DNA of 64,000 nt from Solicoccozyma terricola (taxonomy: Eukaryota; Basidiomycota; Tremellomycetes; Filobasidiales; Piskurozymaceae). The notes under the pieces are model-generated. The model searched no databases. It worked only from the letters and a program-made list of their open reading frames with translations, and was not told where the DNA came from. Both the position numbers and the translations under genes were made by a program. The DNA is taken from positions 1 through 64,000 of the forward strand of contig BCLD01000025.1 of NCBI GenBank assembly GCA_001600875.1. The letters are read 5' to 3'. Below are positions 10,701 through 22,114 of this stretch, piece after piece; position 1 is the first letter of the stretch, and every line of letters starts with the position of its first letter.

Positions 10701-13700
10701 TGGCACTTCGGGTTAGGGTTAAGCGGAGCTGGTCGACGCCGCCCCTCCAGATGATGATAGCTCGATAACGCAACAGATTGAGGAGGAGGCCGCGGTCGAG
10801 CCATACAAGGCATGCCGAGACGATTCGACTGAGTTGGAGCACAAGAAGGTTGTCAGAGAGGAGACGATGGGCTTTAAGCCGGTCAAGGGATCGACGTACT
10901 GGCTTTATATCAAGGTGGGTTCTGGTCGGGGCCCAACGTACGAACAAGGCTAATGTGGGATCCGTAGGCATCATCGCTTTCGATCTGGGTGGTGGTCTTC
11001 CTCCTGCTCGCCGCGCAGCAGGTGTCGACGCAAGCATCTCGGTACTGGGTGAGTGGTTCTGCCCATTTCAAAGCAGATGAGCTTAATACAACTCTGCTTT
11101 CAGCTCAAATATGTGAGTTGGTCATCGAATCGGCAAAACATTCTGTAGCTGAATGCTGTCGCATGCAGTGGGGAGAAGCATATGATATCGATGCGTCGGC
11201 GTCTCCGCTATTCTTGCTCGAGCAGAGAGTCTACGGATATATGTCACTGCTCCCTCTGTGAGTCCGGTGGCATTCGCACCTCACCTGCACTCGCTAAGTA
11301 AAACGGGGGCGATTACAGGCCATCTGCGAGGTCCCACCCGGGATACTACCTCGGCGTCTTCATGGCGATTTGTGAGTCCTTTGGACTAGAAAACGTCCGG
11401 TCGCTGATCCGTCTGGCCTTTCAGCCTTGACCACCGTCCTGTTCGGTTTGGTACAGCAATGGGCGCTGTCAGTCAGCGCATGAGGTGCCCCAGAAGTCCT
11501 CCACTGATCCACCTTCCGCGTTTCCAGATACACTGCAACCATCAAAGCCGCTCAGAACCTTCACGATAACATGCTGAACAGCGTCATCCGAGCCAAGCTC
11601 AGGATGCACGATACTGTGCCGACTGGTCGTATCGTGAGCACCTTCCCCAATGGCATGATGGACAAGTCTGATGTCGCATGTGTCGCAGCTCAACCGTTTC
11701 TCCTCCGATCTAGAGCTAGTGGCGGGAAACCTTGCACAGTATCTGGTCAGTCATCTCTGCTCCCCATCCGCGACTGATTGCTGACGAGAGGCTGGGCTCA
11801 ACAGAGAGGTATCCTAGGCTATTTTGGTGCCATCGCCGCGTCCTTAGCGGTCCTGGTCGTGCTCGGTGAACATGTCGGGGACCGGTCGTACGAGTCCTAC
11901 CAGCTTTGGCTGACTACCTGTTTTCTTAGTACCGCCATTCATGCTGTTCGCAATTGTGATCGTACTGGTATACTGGCGCCTGTCTCTATTCTACCTCCAC
12001 ACGGCGTGAGCATGCCCATCCAGGCATAACCTCAAGCCAATGCTGATGAATGTATATCTGCAGTCGCCATCTCAGGAGGCATATGGCGAACAAGTCAGAG
12101 ACCGGCCATCTGCTACGCCAGCCTTTCACAACTGACAAAATCACATCACAGCCGCTCCCCGCTTTACATTCAGTTCGGAGAGATCATCGAGGTTGGTCCA
12201 TTGTCCACCGGCAAATGCACACGCTGACAACTCGAATCCTCTTTAGGGTATCGTAACAGTCAGGGCTTTTTCAGGTGGGCAACCATCCAGCTTGAGAAGA
12301 GACCGGAACTTGAAATGCGTTTGGAAACGTACGTTCAGCGGAGCGACGCTTCCTTGAAGGCATGTTCCGAGAGTAGGTCCTTTGCTTGAGGTGTGGTGAA
12401 CAGCCGGTTTTTATTCCATTCTTTGCAGCGTCGATCGCTTTCAAAACCATGCCTTCTACTGGCAGACCTCGAATCGGTGGCTTCTGTTCACCTGTCAGTA
12501 TATCGCGTTCACTATTTGGGACGTCCCCGATTAGCTGACCGAGCGGTTTCTCGCCAGTCGACTGCCTGGGAAGCATCACCACCTTCCTGGTGACCGCCTT
12601 CGCCCTCGTCTATCGCCTGCCTTCAGGATCCGCTGGTATCGCAATCGTTTCTTCTCAGGCATTCGTACAATCGATGTTGTCGATATGTCGAGAGTGAACC
12701 AGCTTGGAACAGGTGCTTACCAACGTGCTCATGTCAGAAATGTAATGCTGAGATCCAATTTCGGACTCTTGCAGGCCTTCAACAGCGTCGAACGCATTGA
12801 GGAGTACCTCGAGCTGCCCTCAGAGAAGGCATTGCTGACAGATCAGAAGTTCTTGGAAGGCAACGACTCCGGCACCCCGCTCTTGCAAGTGCAGGATCTT
12901 CGGATTCGCTATGACGACGATCTTCCCGACGTTTTGAAGGGGATCAGCTTTGAGGTGAAGGCGAGGGAGCGTGTTGGAGTGCTTGGGCGGACGGGATCCG
13001 GTAAAAGGTGAGCCTTTACTGTTCAATGTTGTTCCAATGTGATAGCTGATACGACCGTAAGGCAGTACGCTGGCGATGTCCCTCTTGCGCTTTGCGGAGC
13101 CAACGGGAGGGACCATACGGCTGGCAGGGTGAGATTTGGCTCCCGCACCTTACCATGGCCGCGACTAACTGCTCATTCCCTTGGTTAGCGTTGACATCAC
13201 ACACATAGGCTTGGAGACATTGCGGCGGAACATCGTGAGCAGTCGTGTGGACCACATACCTTCAGGCGGGTGACCTACCTCACCCCTTTTCCAGACTTAC
13301 ATCCCGCAAGACCCCATCCTCTTCTCCGGAACACTCCGCCAGCAGCTCGACCCATTCAAGGAATTTTCGGACGACTCACTAACGCATGCACTCGTGAAAG
13401 CCAAGCTGATCGAGTCCGATGAGCCATGCGATTCACGCTACTCGCTCGACATGGCGATCGCTCCAGCAGGCGCCAACCTGTCGGCCGGAGAACGTCAGCT
13501 GGTCTGTCTTGCTCGAGCCATCGTGCGGCAGTCGCCGGTCATTATATCGGACGAGGCTACATCGTCGGTGGACCACGCTACGGATCGACAGCTGCAGTCC
13601 GCCATCAAGGACAATTTCGAGAACAGCTGTCTTATCACGATAGCGCACAGGATCAGCAGTTGCATAGAGTACGACAAGGTGCTGGTGCTGGATCAGGGGA

Positions 13701-13905
13701 TCCTCTTAGAGGAGTGAGTTCCAACCCCTTCGCATGGGACGTGGCTCACTGACTGGATCCGACATGCAGGGGCTCGCCGCACGACCTGCTGCAACGGCGG
13801 CAGTCGGCCTTTGCTCGGATGGTGGACGAGAGCGGGCAAGGCCAAGAGTTGCGGCGGATTGCTAAGAAGGCAGGGGAGAATAGATTTTCCAGCACACTCC
13901 CATAG
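7760..13905 (+). pseudogene. ABCC/MRP-type (YOR1-like) ABC transporter, disrupted
   Basis: Remnant of a full-size multidrug/conjugate exporter with order TMD0-like leader, TMD1, NBD1, TMD2, NBD2 and many short introns. TMD1 is readable from about 9080 to 10640 (LFGWERQWQERVLDAYRGE, SLVWQLAPIAINLISF). TMD2 runs from about 10980 to 12690 (PPFMLFAIVIVLVYW, TGRILNRFSSDLELV). NBD2 spans about 12880-13900 with Walker A TGSGKST, split by an intron, signature NLSAGERQ, Walker B VIISDEATSSVD and IAHR. Lesions: a one-base loss in a G run near 8915-8925; a one-base gain in an A5 run near 9680; no AG acceptor for the intron carrying C16 at 9790-9805; NBD1 wholly missing at 10710-10721, out of frame; and an in-frame TGA at 12695-12697 where Trp is expected. 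Splice sites elsewhere are intact, implying recent loss. The 5' end (7760) is a guess. Confidence 0.85.
10710..10721. repeat. Two TTAGGG units at the NBD1 deletion junction
   Basis: GGGTTAGGGTTA sits exactly where the transporter passes from just before NBD1 (HVVGEAKHMALR) to the end of NBD1 and linker (AELVDAAPPDDD). The roughly 200 residues of NBD1 with its Walker motifs are absent. The two sides are in different frames. Confidence 0.85.
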
Positions 13906-14880
13906 GCACCAGACATATGCCAACTCAGATACTGCCCAACGTTGGTAACATTTTCATCACGAGACATCACGGTTGTGGCAAGATCCGTCCGGGGTAAATA
14001 GCCAGGGGTAGGGAGAATGTTCGCCGCCAACCCTGGCGATATGGTGAGAATTGGTCTACAATCTCTGCTCCGTCCCGCAATAAGAGCGCCTCCCTCGCAA
14101 TGCATCTGGGGAATAGTAGACAATGAAAAGACAGCCTATCTTTTGGTTTCGTTGCACCATTTTGAGAACTTTGTTCGTGCTGAGGTCGTAAATGTCTTGT
14201 TTTATTGACCTACCGTCGATGGGTCGCGAACGTCTATTGAATAGGAAGAATGTGTTTTATAATGATATAGGTATGAAGCTATCCTTCATGCGAGATTCTC
14301 GAACCGCTTGTTCCCGGGGGTAGTCTCTCCCGAAAACACGGTCGACAGAAGGTCCTGCTGTAGCTCCCGCTGGCCTACATCGATTCGGTCTGTGGACGGA
14401 CGGCCTTCAGTGAGCGGCACATCACATCACGACTTATGGGAGCATCTCATTGCTTGCCTCCAGGTTCTAGCCCCCGCTCGGGGTATGTCCCGCACGAACA
14501 TGTACTGGAAAGGCACACTATGAACGTCTTATAGTGCATTACCTCGTTATCACTACCAGCCAGGAAGCAAGAGCTCGACTGCGCCTACGGCCCGAGAAAC
14601 ACAATTTGGAAACAGTCACCGTTCATGCCCTCAGCGTTCAATTCCCAGCAGGAGCGACCGTGGGGATCTATGGCCCTGCCTTCGTACCAATATCTCCTTG
14701 GCCAGATCGTTGTAAGCATTGGTGGCCTCGTTCACGAATATCTTGAGGCGTCCCAGCATCATGGCGATGGGACCGCCAGTCGATGTACCGACAATACTTG
14801 AATCGCTCTCGCCTCACCTAGATCCGGCTTGTCCCTGTCCCGCAACCCTGTTTGCCAGAACATTGCCCCGGTATGGCAAG
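13906..14880. other. Degenerate region downstream of ABC relic
   Basis: No intact gene. A frame at 14534-14746 contains VTVHALSVQFPAGATVGIYG, which resembles the opening strands of an ABC nucleotide-binding domain before Walker A, but the GKS motif does not follow. It may be a scrap of such a domain. Confidence 0.35.
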
Positions 14881-15219
14881 GTGTTTTCGGACGACGATTC
14901 AAGTTGCACTCTCGGAGTGATGACTCTCATCGGTTCCTTCCGCATCTTCTCCCTGCGTTAGTCTACCCGCCGTCAATTCCCATCAACATTTCATAAACTA
15001 ACTGCCTTGTACAAGCCCGGCACTACTCTCGTCCCTCAACCATACTACTTCCCCGGTGGCTTCAAGTTCGGCCATTCTCCTCCTCTCGGGACACGGAGTG
15101 GCTGGCTGGCTCTAGGATATAACACACCGGCCAAGTCTGACGCCTACGCAACAGCATGCTTGCAGCCAAGTGGAACTTGATCACTGTACTGACTGGCGTT
15201 TCACACGAGCAGTTGAATG
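14881..15219 (+). pseudogene. Ferric reductase transmembrane-domain remnant
   Basis: Two fragments in different frames match the membrane part of FRE-type ferric reductases. At 15001-15110 the frame reads GGFKFGHSPPLGTRSGWLAL. At 15168-15219 it reads KWNLITVLTGVSHEQLN, the block that normally precedes a haem-binding helix. The first frame ends in a stop at 15178-15180, and nothing recognisable follows 15219, so the FAD and NADPH domains are gone. The stretch from 14860 (TLPRYGKVFSDDDSS) may be upstream sequence of the same gene. The family match rests on these motifs as remembered. Confidence 0.6.
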
Positions 15220-15287
15220 TAAATATACCAAGCCGTAATATAGCAGGCTATTCCTAACATCCAAGACCCCCCAGATTCTTCACCAAT

Positions 15288-15720
15288 AGCATACGGGGGT
15301 ACCATAGGCTGGTGTTTGCATGACCGTGTCTGGCAAGGTGTTTTGGGCCATTTTTGACCTTTTTCGTGATTTTCACCCATTCAAATGGCTAGAACCCCCC
15401 CCCTAGACATGAGCACTTGGCCATGAGTTGTTATTGGGGGAGGTAGCCCTGACTCATACCTATCTGGGGGTGCCCGAGCATATGGGGGTCATATAGGGTG
15501 GTGTTGGCATGATACCATCTTTCGAGGTGTTTTAGGACATTTCGGTGTTTTTGAGCCTTGAAACCCCTTGCAGCCCCTCTAGAAGATGAGCACTTGCCTA
15601 TGAGCCATTATGACAGATGTAGTGCTCAGTTGTGGCTATCCGATGGTGGTCAAGCATAAGACCCTCACTTAGGATGCCCTTGGCACTATCCAGCTTGGCA
15701 TCCTTTTCTCGCATTGATTC
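15288..15720. repeat. Degenerate tandem repeat, unit about 175-190 bp
   Basis: Three unit starts share AGCATA: 15288 (agcatacgggggt), 15477 (agcatatgggggt) and 15653 (agcataagaccc). Units 1 and 2 also share a GGTGTTTGCATGA-like block, AAGGTGTTTT, and TAGA followed by a GATGAGCACTTG-like block, in the same order. The third unit is shorter and more diverged. No coding content was seen. Confidence 0.7.
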
Positions 15721-16184
15721 CACCCCTGTGGGTGGGTTCCAAAAGTGAACCCCTCCAATTTGGGCTCCTGGCAAGGTGTGGGAGCTGAGGAGAGCATCCG
15801 GGGTCGAATGCTCGGAAGAAAGAGATAGATCCAGCGTTTACAGGGAAAAGGATAGCTCTGGAGTGGAATCCCGTCGATTTTCCTTGAAACATGACAGTGC
15901 GAGCTTATGTCATACCCATGGCAGTTGCATGACAAGCCCCACAACACCTAGGGGCTCATACCCAGAATCAGTCACCAAGTTTTGAAACACAATACCCTCC
16001 TTTGTGGTCCCTTTATTCAAGTCCATTCAGGCTAAGCAACATATAGGTATAAGATGAGAGGAGGAGGGGCCTAATTTGTTAACAAGCAACTCTCCAATCC
16101 AGCAATTACTTCCAACTCCTCACTTTACAACCTCTCAACCACCAGAGACAATCAACCTCCTCTCAACTACAAGTGAGAGTCATC
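15721..16184. other. Upstream region of the oligopeptidase gene
   Basis: No gene seen. The last 100 bp before the ATG are rich in C and A (caactcctcac, ctctcaaccacc), as in many fungal leaders. Confidence 0.4.
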
Positions 16185-18302
16185 ATGTCGCTCACCAACA
16201 CCACAATCAAACAAGACATCCTCCCCTTCCAAGCCAACATCTCCCTTCAAGACTACACCCAGCAATGGCAAGATGCAATGGCTAAGGCCAAGGCTGAATT
16301 TGAGACACTCAAGAATTTCGTGGGGGAGCCGACCAAGGATAACTTCCTCATTCCACTTGATCGTTTGGATGCTCTTCTTTCCAATGTCGGTAATCAAGGA
16401 GGCTTGTGGCAATTTGTCGCAGTCACCAAGGAGATGAGGGACGAGGGTGCAAGGGCTCAACAAGCAGCATCCAAACTGGACACGCTCATTTACATGTCCA
16501 GCCAGCTGTCATGCATCATTGACAGCATCAACTTGGGTGCATTGGACCCTCTATCTGTGCGTTTTGTGGAGAAGTGGAAACAAGCATTCCGTCGAAGTGG
16601 AGCTAACCTAGATGCAGCAGGAAAGGAGAGATATTGTCAGCTTGAGGAGGAGCGTATCCAAATTCAGCAGGCCTTCCAGAGGAACATCAATGAGGCTACA
16701 AAGACCATCTACATCCAGCCTGGGGATCTCAATGGCCTACCAGAGGACTACATCAAGAGCCATCCCGTGGTTGATGGGAAGATAGCTATCACAACAGACA
16801 CCCCCGATGTTGTGCCAATAATGAAGTATTGCAAATCGGACAATGTGCGCAAGGAGCTGTATATTGCCGGGGGCACCCGTGCATGGCCAGAGAATGAACA
16901 TATTCTCAAGAGGATGTTGGAGGTCAAATGCAGCAAGGCAATATTGCTGGGTTATGAGAACTTTCCGGCATATCAATTTGAGCGCTTGATGGTGAAGGAT
17001 CAAGATACAGTTGTCCAGTTCCTGGAAGATGTCAGTGTCAAGGTCAAGCCACTCTATGAACATCACAAAGAGGAGGCAGAGGCGATCTTGAAAGAACATG
17101 GCTTCCTTCCTACTTCTGGGTTAAGACGATGGCAAGTCTCTTTTGCCAACAACTTGCTATCCAAACGGCAGCTTCAGGGATATAATCCACAGCGTGCTCG
17201 AGAGTTTTTCCAAGTCAAGCTTGTGATTCCTGGAATCATTGCATTGGCGGAAAAGCTATTCAGACTGCGATTTATCCAGGTTGATTCACTAGTTCAAGTG
17301 TGGCATGATTCTGTCACCTGCTATGAAGTTCATGACGAGATCCAGGGGAAGATGCTGGGTTTGATCTACATGGATCTCTATCCACGCAAGGACAAATATA
17401 AGGTTTGTGCATTTTGGAACATTTGCTCCTATTTCTCATGTTGATCTACTTCTTGCCACTCTGTCCATTGCTCTCACATTAGCATGCATGTATGTACCCT
17501 TTACACAAAGGAATTGATGGTATTCAGCAGGCACAAGCGGTCCTCATTGCCAACTTAGCTTCTGGAGAGGATGCTTTGATGGAGTTTAGCAATGTGGTGA
17601 CTGCTTGGCATGAATATGGCCATTGTATCCACTACTTGCTCAGCACCTCGACCTACAACTGCTTTAGTGGAACGAGTGTGGAACGTGATTTTGTTGAGAC
17701 ACCTTCACAACTGCTGGAGGTATGGCTGGAGAGCCCAGAGATCCTGCGGACCTTCGCCTTCAACCGGGCTGGAGAGCCCATTGATGACTTAACTCTCAAG
17801 GGCCTGATGATGATGGATAGGATAACAAGGCCTATTGGGACATGGATTCAGTTATTCTTGTCCAAGCTTGCCGTTAGTATTCTTCTGTTGAGGTTTGAGA
17901 GCTGTGTCCCTGAGCTAATGACCCCCATCCCAGCTCAAATACTACACCCAAATCTTGCCCAATGGCAAGTTTGAAGGTGATACCGTTGAAATCTACAAGG
18001 AAACAATCATGAAGCATGGGTACTTTGAGTACATACCTGGATACCAATTTCAGCTCAGTTTTGGACATCTTGCCGGGTATGGAGCTGCCTACTATGGCTA
18101 CCAGTGGGCATTGGCCATTGCTCGAGACATAGCGAGTGTCTTCAAGGAGGTTGGAATGCTTGATCCCAACACCTGTCTACGATATAGACAATGTGTACTG
18201 GAGGTTGGCAGCTCTGTTGATGGGAAAGATATGGTTGAGGACTTCCTTGGAAGACCATTCAGTAATGAGGCATATTCAAAGTGGTTGGCTGGCAAGGATT
18301 AA
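16185..18302 (+). CDS. M3-family zinc oligopeptidase (thimet/saccharolysin-like)
   Basis: Cytosolic metallopeptidase that would trim short peptides, such as proteasome products. Exons at 16185-17402, 17483-17872 and 17934-18302 give 658 residues with GT-AG introns and no frame break, close to the family length of about 680. HEYGH, residues 449-453, is the HExxH zinc site. SGTSVERDFVETPSQLLE carries the downstream Glu ligand region and matches the thimet oligopeptidase signature. IYMDLYPRKDKYKHACMYPL is another M3 block. No signal or transit peptide is apparent. The ATG at 16185 follows a C/A-rich leader; an in-frame GTG upstream at 16173 is not a likely start. The gene has only two introns and looks less GC-rich than its neighbours, but transfer is not demonstrated. 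Confidence 0.92.
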
Positions 18303-18863
18303 GGTAGATAGGGGTAGACAGTGAGATGTATTATGACCATATTCAAGTTTGCTAAGTGATTTACAATTTTCAAATGTATGATGGCAGGCTGTGGAGGGAG
18401 GTGCATTCTCAAACTGCAATTGAAGTGCTGAGGGACAGAAATCGTCATCCTAGTGGAATGAAAGGGAGCAGATAACTATAATGTGTGGAAGAGGAGCCTT
18501 GGGATGAGACTGGGAATAAAGGAACTGAACAAATACATCATAAATGCTCCTCTCGACTCGATATCCCCCCTCTACAACACTGGCTAGGATTGTGCTCAGC
18601 AAACCAGTACCCACATCAGCTGAGCAAACCAAGCAGCATCCACTCGGGTAGGACTTTGTCACGGGAATTCCTCTGATACGCTACGACCTCCTATCGCCCT
18701 AGTCCTTCACCTTGGTCAGGTGATTCCTTGCTGCAACTCTGTGAAGTTGGCAACTGAACTAGGCTCCATCACTATCCACTCCACAATTCCTCTCGACTGC
18801 TTCCGGTGTGTTTGCACACCCGTACCTTGGCACTTCTCCGTCAAGGTCCGGTCGTAACACACT
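18303..18863. other. Intergenic, no supported gene
   Basis: Short frames on both strands with no protein character. It separates the oligopeptidase from the A-B-A'-B' repeat. Confidence 0.4.
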
Positions 18864-20057
18864 GTCAGGTGCTGGGCTTTCGGGTTCCGTGGGAGCGGTG
18901 GTCGAAGAAAGCATAGGCAGATGACGAATGATCGGGCCACTCGCAGTTAGATTCAGAACCGCCGTGAAGGTGAACGAAGTGACGGAGACAACAAGAGAGA
19001 GAGAGAATCGGGCTACGATGGATCGGTGGCCGGAAGAGATGAAGTAATTGAGGGAAGAGATCGTGCCGAAAGGTAGCTAATCTTAAGGCGATCGACAGAG
19101 GTGAAGTGTTATGCGCAGACGATGTATACTCCGCAGAACTAGGTCTAATACAGGGTGAGGTAAAGTGTAAGGATACGACCTTTCCCAGGCCTCCTCCTTA
19201 CCGTTCCGCGGTGCCACGCTCCACGGATATTCGTCCACGTCGATGCATCGACGCACGCACGGCCGTCTCAGCATCGTTCACCGTCCTCACGCCCGCCCAA
19301 TCGCCCCTGGCGAACGGCGAATGACCGGGGACCGCTCCTGCGTACGTCTTTCATCCTTTTTCTCTCTTTTTTCCTCTTTTTCATCTCGCTATGTGATATA
19401 CGCGCGAGTACATATAACGGGAGCCCTCTACCTTCGGTGGACGGTCTTTTCCCTTTTCCTCACCCTGTATTAGACCTAGTTCTGCGTACTATACATCGTC
19501 TGCGCATAACACCTCCCTCGATCGATCATCCTTAGATTAGCTACCTTACGGACAACGATCTCTTCTCTCACTTTCGACCCTCTCTCTCGGCCACCGATCC
19601 AGCATCGCCGATTCTCCCTCTCTCTTGTCGTCAACGTCGCTTCGTTCAACTTAACGGCGGTTCTGAATCTAACTGCGAGAGGCCCGATCATTCGTCATCT
19701 GCCAACGCTTCTTCGACAACGATTCTTCTGAAAGCCCAGCACCTGACATAAAGGGAAAAGACCATCCACCGAAAGGTAGAGGGTTCCCATATATGTACTC
19801 ATGCATATATCACGTAGCGAGATGAAAAGAGGAAAAGAGGGATGAAAGATGGAATGCGAGAGCGGTCCCCGGTCATATGCCGTCAGCAAGGTGACCAGGC
19901 GGTACGCTGTCAGCGAGGGTGATGGTGCGGCGTCCGTCTGTGCGTGAACGATGCTGAGGTGGCCATTGATACGTTGATGTGTCGACGGTGGACGAATATC
20001 CTGGAGCGTGACGCCGCGGAACGGTAAGGAGGGGCCTGAGAAAGGTCGTATCCTTAC
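18864..20057. repeat. Compound inverted repeat, order A-B-A'-B'
   Basis: Four adjacent segments of about 290-310 bp: A 18864-19160, B 19167-19457, A' 19458-19746 (reverse complement of A), B' 19747-20057 (reverse complement of B). Anchors: A starts gtcaggtgctgggc and A' ends gcccagcacctgac. A ends tacagggtgagg and A' starts cctcaccctgta. B starts gtaaggatacgacc and B' ends ggtcgtatccttac. The copies are clearly diverged, by eye roughly 75-85% identical with small indels. No open frame of note lies inside. Interleaved inverted copies differ from a simple hairpin and recall the split and inverted terminal repeats of tyrosine-recombinase (DIRS/Ngaro-type) retroelements, but no such gene is present. 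Confidence 0.85.
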
Positions 20058-20724
20058 ACCTTCTTCAGCCATGGTCGACGGCTTCGTGTATGGTCAGATT
20101 CCACTGCGACGTATGAGTTGTCGGGCCGCTACCTCCACCGTGAGTGTCGGTGCTGGAGTTGATGTATTCAATGAGAATATCTCTGCCACTTTCTACTAAG
20201 GAGGTCAAATCGAAGTGGTTAGCTTGATAGGTTTAATAGGTAGCTTGGCACACTAGAGCTGCAAGAGAGGCAGATGATTGACGAATGGCAAAAATGAGGA
20301 GAGAAGCCAATGCTGCAGCGCAGCAGCTACCGGTGCAGCAATTACATCCACCGAGGCTGTTGCGAATGAGAAAGGTACAGCGAAGAGCTGTTTGAACTGA
20401 CGGACAAGGAAGATGATGTCGATGTCACTTCGGGGTGACGAGGTTATGACTGAAGAGAACTTGGTGCGTGTAGAAAGATCGCCCGAGGGAATGTCGACAG
20501 ATATCGGTCTTATCGTGTGATATCATCTTGACTATTGATCAAACGTCATGTTCCATAAATCATCACAATATTCCACACGAAGCGGTGACGAGATTCCAGT
20601 GCCACCACCACGGGCAATTTGGTGGGACATACATGTCGCGTAGGTGGCGCATATCTCGTCTCGGGAAGAATTCATGTTTCCGCCTGCTTCCGACCGTGGT
20701 AGCTCGGTCAATCCCGTCATCAAC
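20058..20724. other. Intergenic, no supported gene
   Basis: No convincing coding sequence. It includes the promoter of the membrane-protein gene that starts at 20725. Confidence 0.4.
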
Positions 20725-21491
20725 ATGAGTTCGTCCCTGCAGCTTGAAGTAGCGCACCAGAGCATCCTCGTGGGCCTATCACTGATCGTGGCTGGTATGG
20801 TGTAGGTTAATGGTAGTTGAACTCGCACAAATCAACGCAACTAACATTCGCCCACCCACGATTTTTGTAGCTATGGAAGTCAAGTCTCAGAGTCCAGGTT
20901 TGGACATTATGAGCTCAGGTTGGCCGTGTAGGTTTCCGCGATGTCTCCAAGTCCTCAGACCCCGCTCACACTCCTACGTTCACAGGCACATTGAGATGGA
21001 AGTCAACGGCATGCTCAGCCTACTTGGCGGTATGCTCTTGTTCGCATTAGACTACATTGGTTATGGCAGGTTATCACTACTCCAGACTCGTATCTTTCAG
21101 GCTGGGAATGTGTTCTCGATGTTAATAGTCACAATGGTGCAAGTTTGGGGTGCTGCGAATGATGTCTGGTTCCCCAGGGTATGTTGGCGAGCCTGTGATC
21201 TCAGGTGTAGATATGACCTTGGGGGTGTCAGACTGACCGATGGCTGTCTCTGGCTTTTGATTCGTGTACAGCTCATTAAACGAACAGGGTGAGTCGCTCT
21301 TCTGAGAAGGGAGGGCAATCAGATTGTTGACTAGTCGTTATAGGCTTGCTGCCCCTGATCCTTTCCTGTATAACATCTTCTTCCGCACACACGTCATCGG
21401 CGGGACTGTGTTATGCATTGCGTGGGCTGTCCTGTTGTGGGTGTGTGCTTTCAGCTGGAAGAAAGTGGAGAAGAAGATGAAGACGGCTTGA
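20725..21491 (+). CDS. Four-helix integral membrane protein, unknown function
   Basis: Five exons (20725-20801, 20871-20918, 20986-21178, 21272-21288, 21344-21491) with GT-AG borders sum to 161 codons, giving 160 residues. The start MSSSLQLEVAHQS is followed by hydrophobic segments SILVGLSLIVAGMVYG, MLSLLGGMLLFALDYIGY, FSMLIVTMVQVWG and VIGGTVLCIAWAVLLWVCAF. The tail is basic (WKKVEKKMKTA) and ends in two lysines' distance from the stop, loosely like an ER-retrieval tail, though not a canonical KKXX. The exact frame closure over five exons argues that it is a real gene. No family was recognised. Confidence 0.6.
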
Positions 21492-22114
21492 TCGTTTAAG
21501 GCCATCACTGCGCGCTACTCGTTGCTGTCCCATGTGCGCGTGTTCAAAGAGGTGATTTATGAATTTGATGGGTGGGTGGGTGCTACGGGTGAGCTTTGAT
21601 ATTGTAGGGAGGGAGGGAGGGAGGGTTGTACCAAAAATAGTCAGGACCGCCCCGCCCATCGTACCGATCCGCGTGTGCCCATTCGATTAATTTTTCCGGA
21701 GAGGGGACTTTTGACAGGACACGTTTGGTCCGCATGACTCATGATCAGACCCGTTCGGCTCCCGACGCATAAGTCGTGAGCGGTCAAGATGTGCATGGTG
21801 CGACTGCGACTGCGACTGCCGGGCAAATGAGGTGATTCCCAAGCGTTCCAGCCAAAACTACAGGAGAGATGGGACGGTGTGGGAGCGAACGAAGCGGCGT
21901 ACAGAGAATCTAATGGCAGAGACGTACCATGATACTATCTGTATGTATATCCTTGTGTGGCTAGTGTCTCAGTTCGAGTTAATACGCGTGCTTACGTCAT
22001 CACGTCGCGGGTGGCGTCGGTGGCGTCGGGGTCGGCGTCGGTCCGAGTGCTCATCGTTCAATCGCCCGTCGCCGATGGGATTATTGGGAACAGGGATGCC
22101 GTGGTTCAACTGCA
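21492..22114. other. Intergenic with simple repeats
   Basis: Contains (GGGA)n at about 21608-21624 and a GGCGTCGGT-type minisatellite at about 22012-22042. No gene seen; it includes the promoter of the Zn2Cys6 regulator. Confidence 0.45.

Noticed and set aside
10709..10723. Telomere-like text as an ordinary intron border in the ABC gene
   Set aside because: No donor and acceptor there would restore the frame or recover the missing domain, whose Walker motifs are absent from the surrounding sequence.
18864..20057. CRISPR-like or simple hairpin array
   Set aside because: Blocks are about 300 bp, diverged and alternate in orientation; there are no short direct repeats with spacers, and the host is a fungus.
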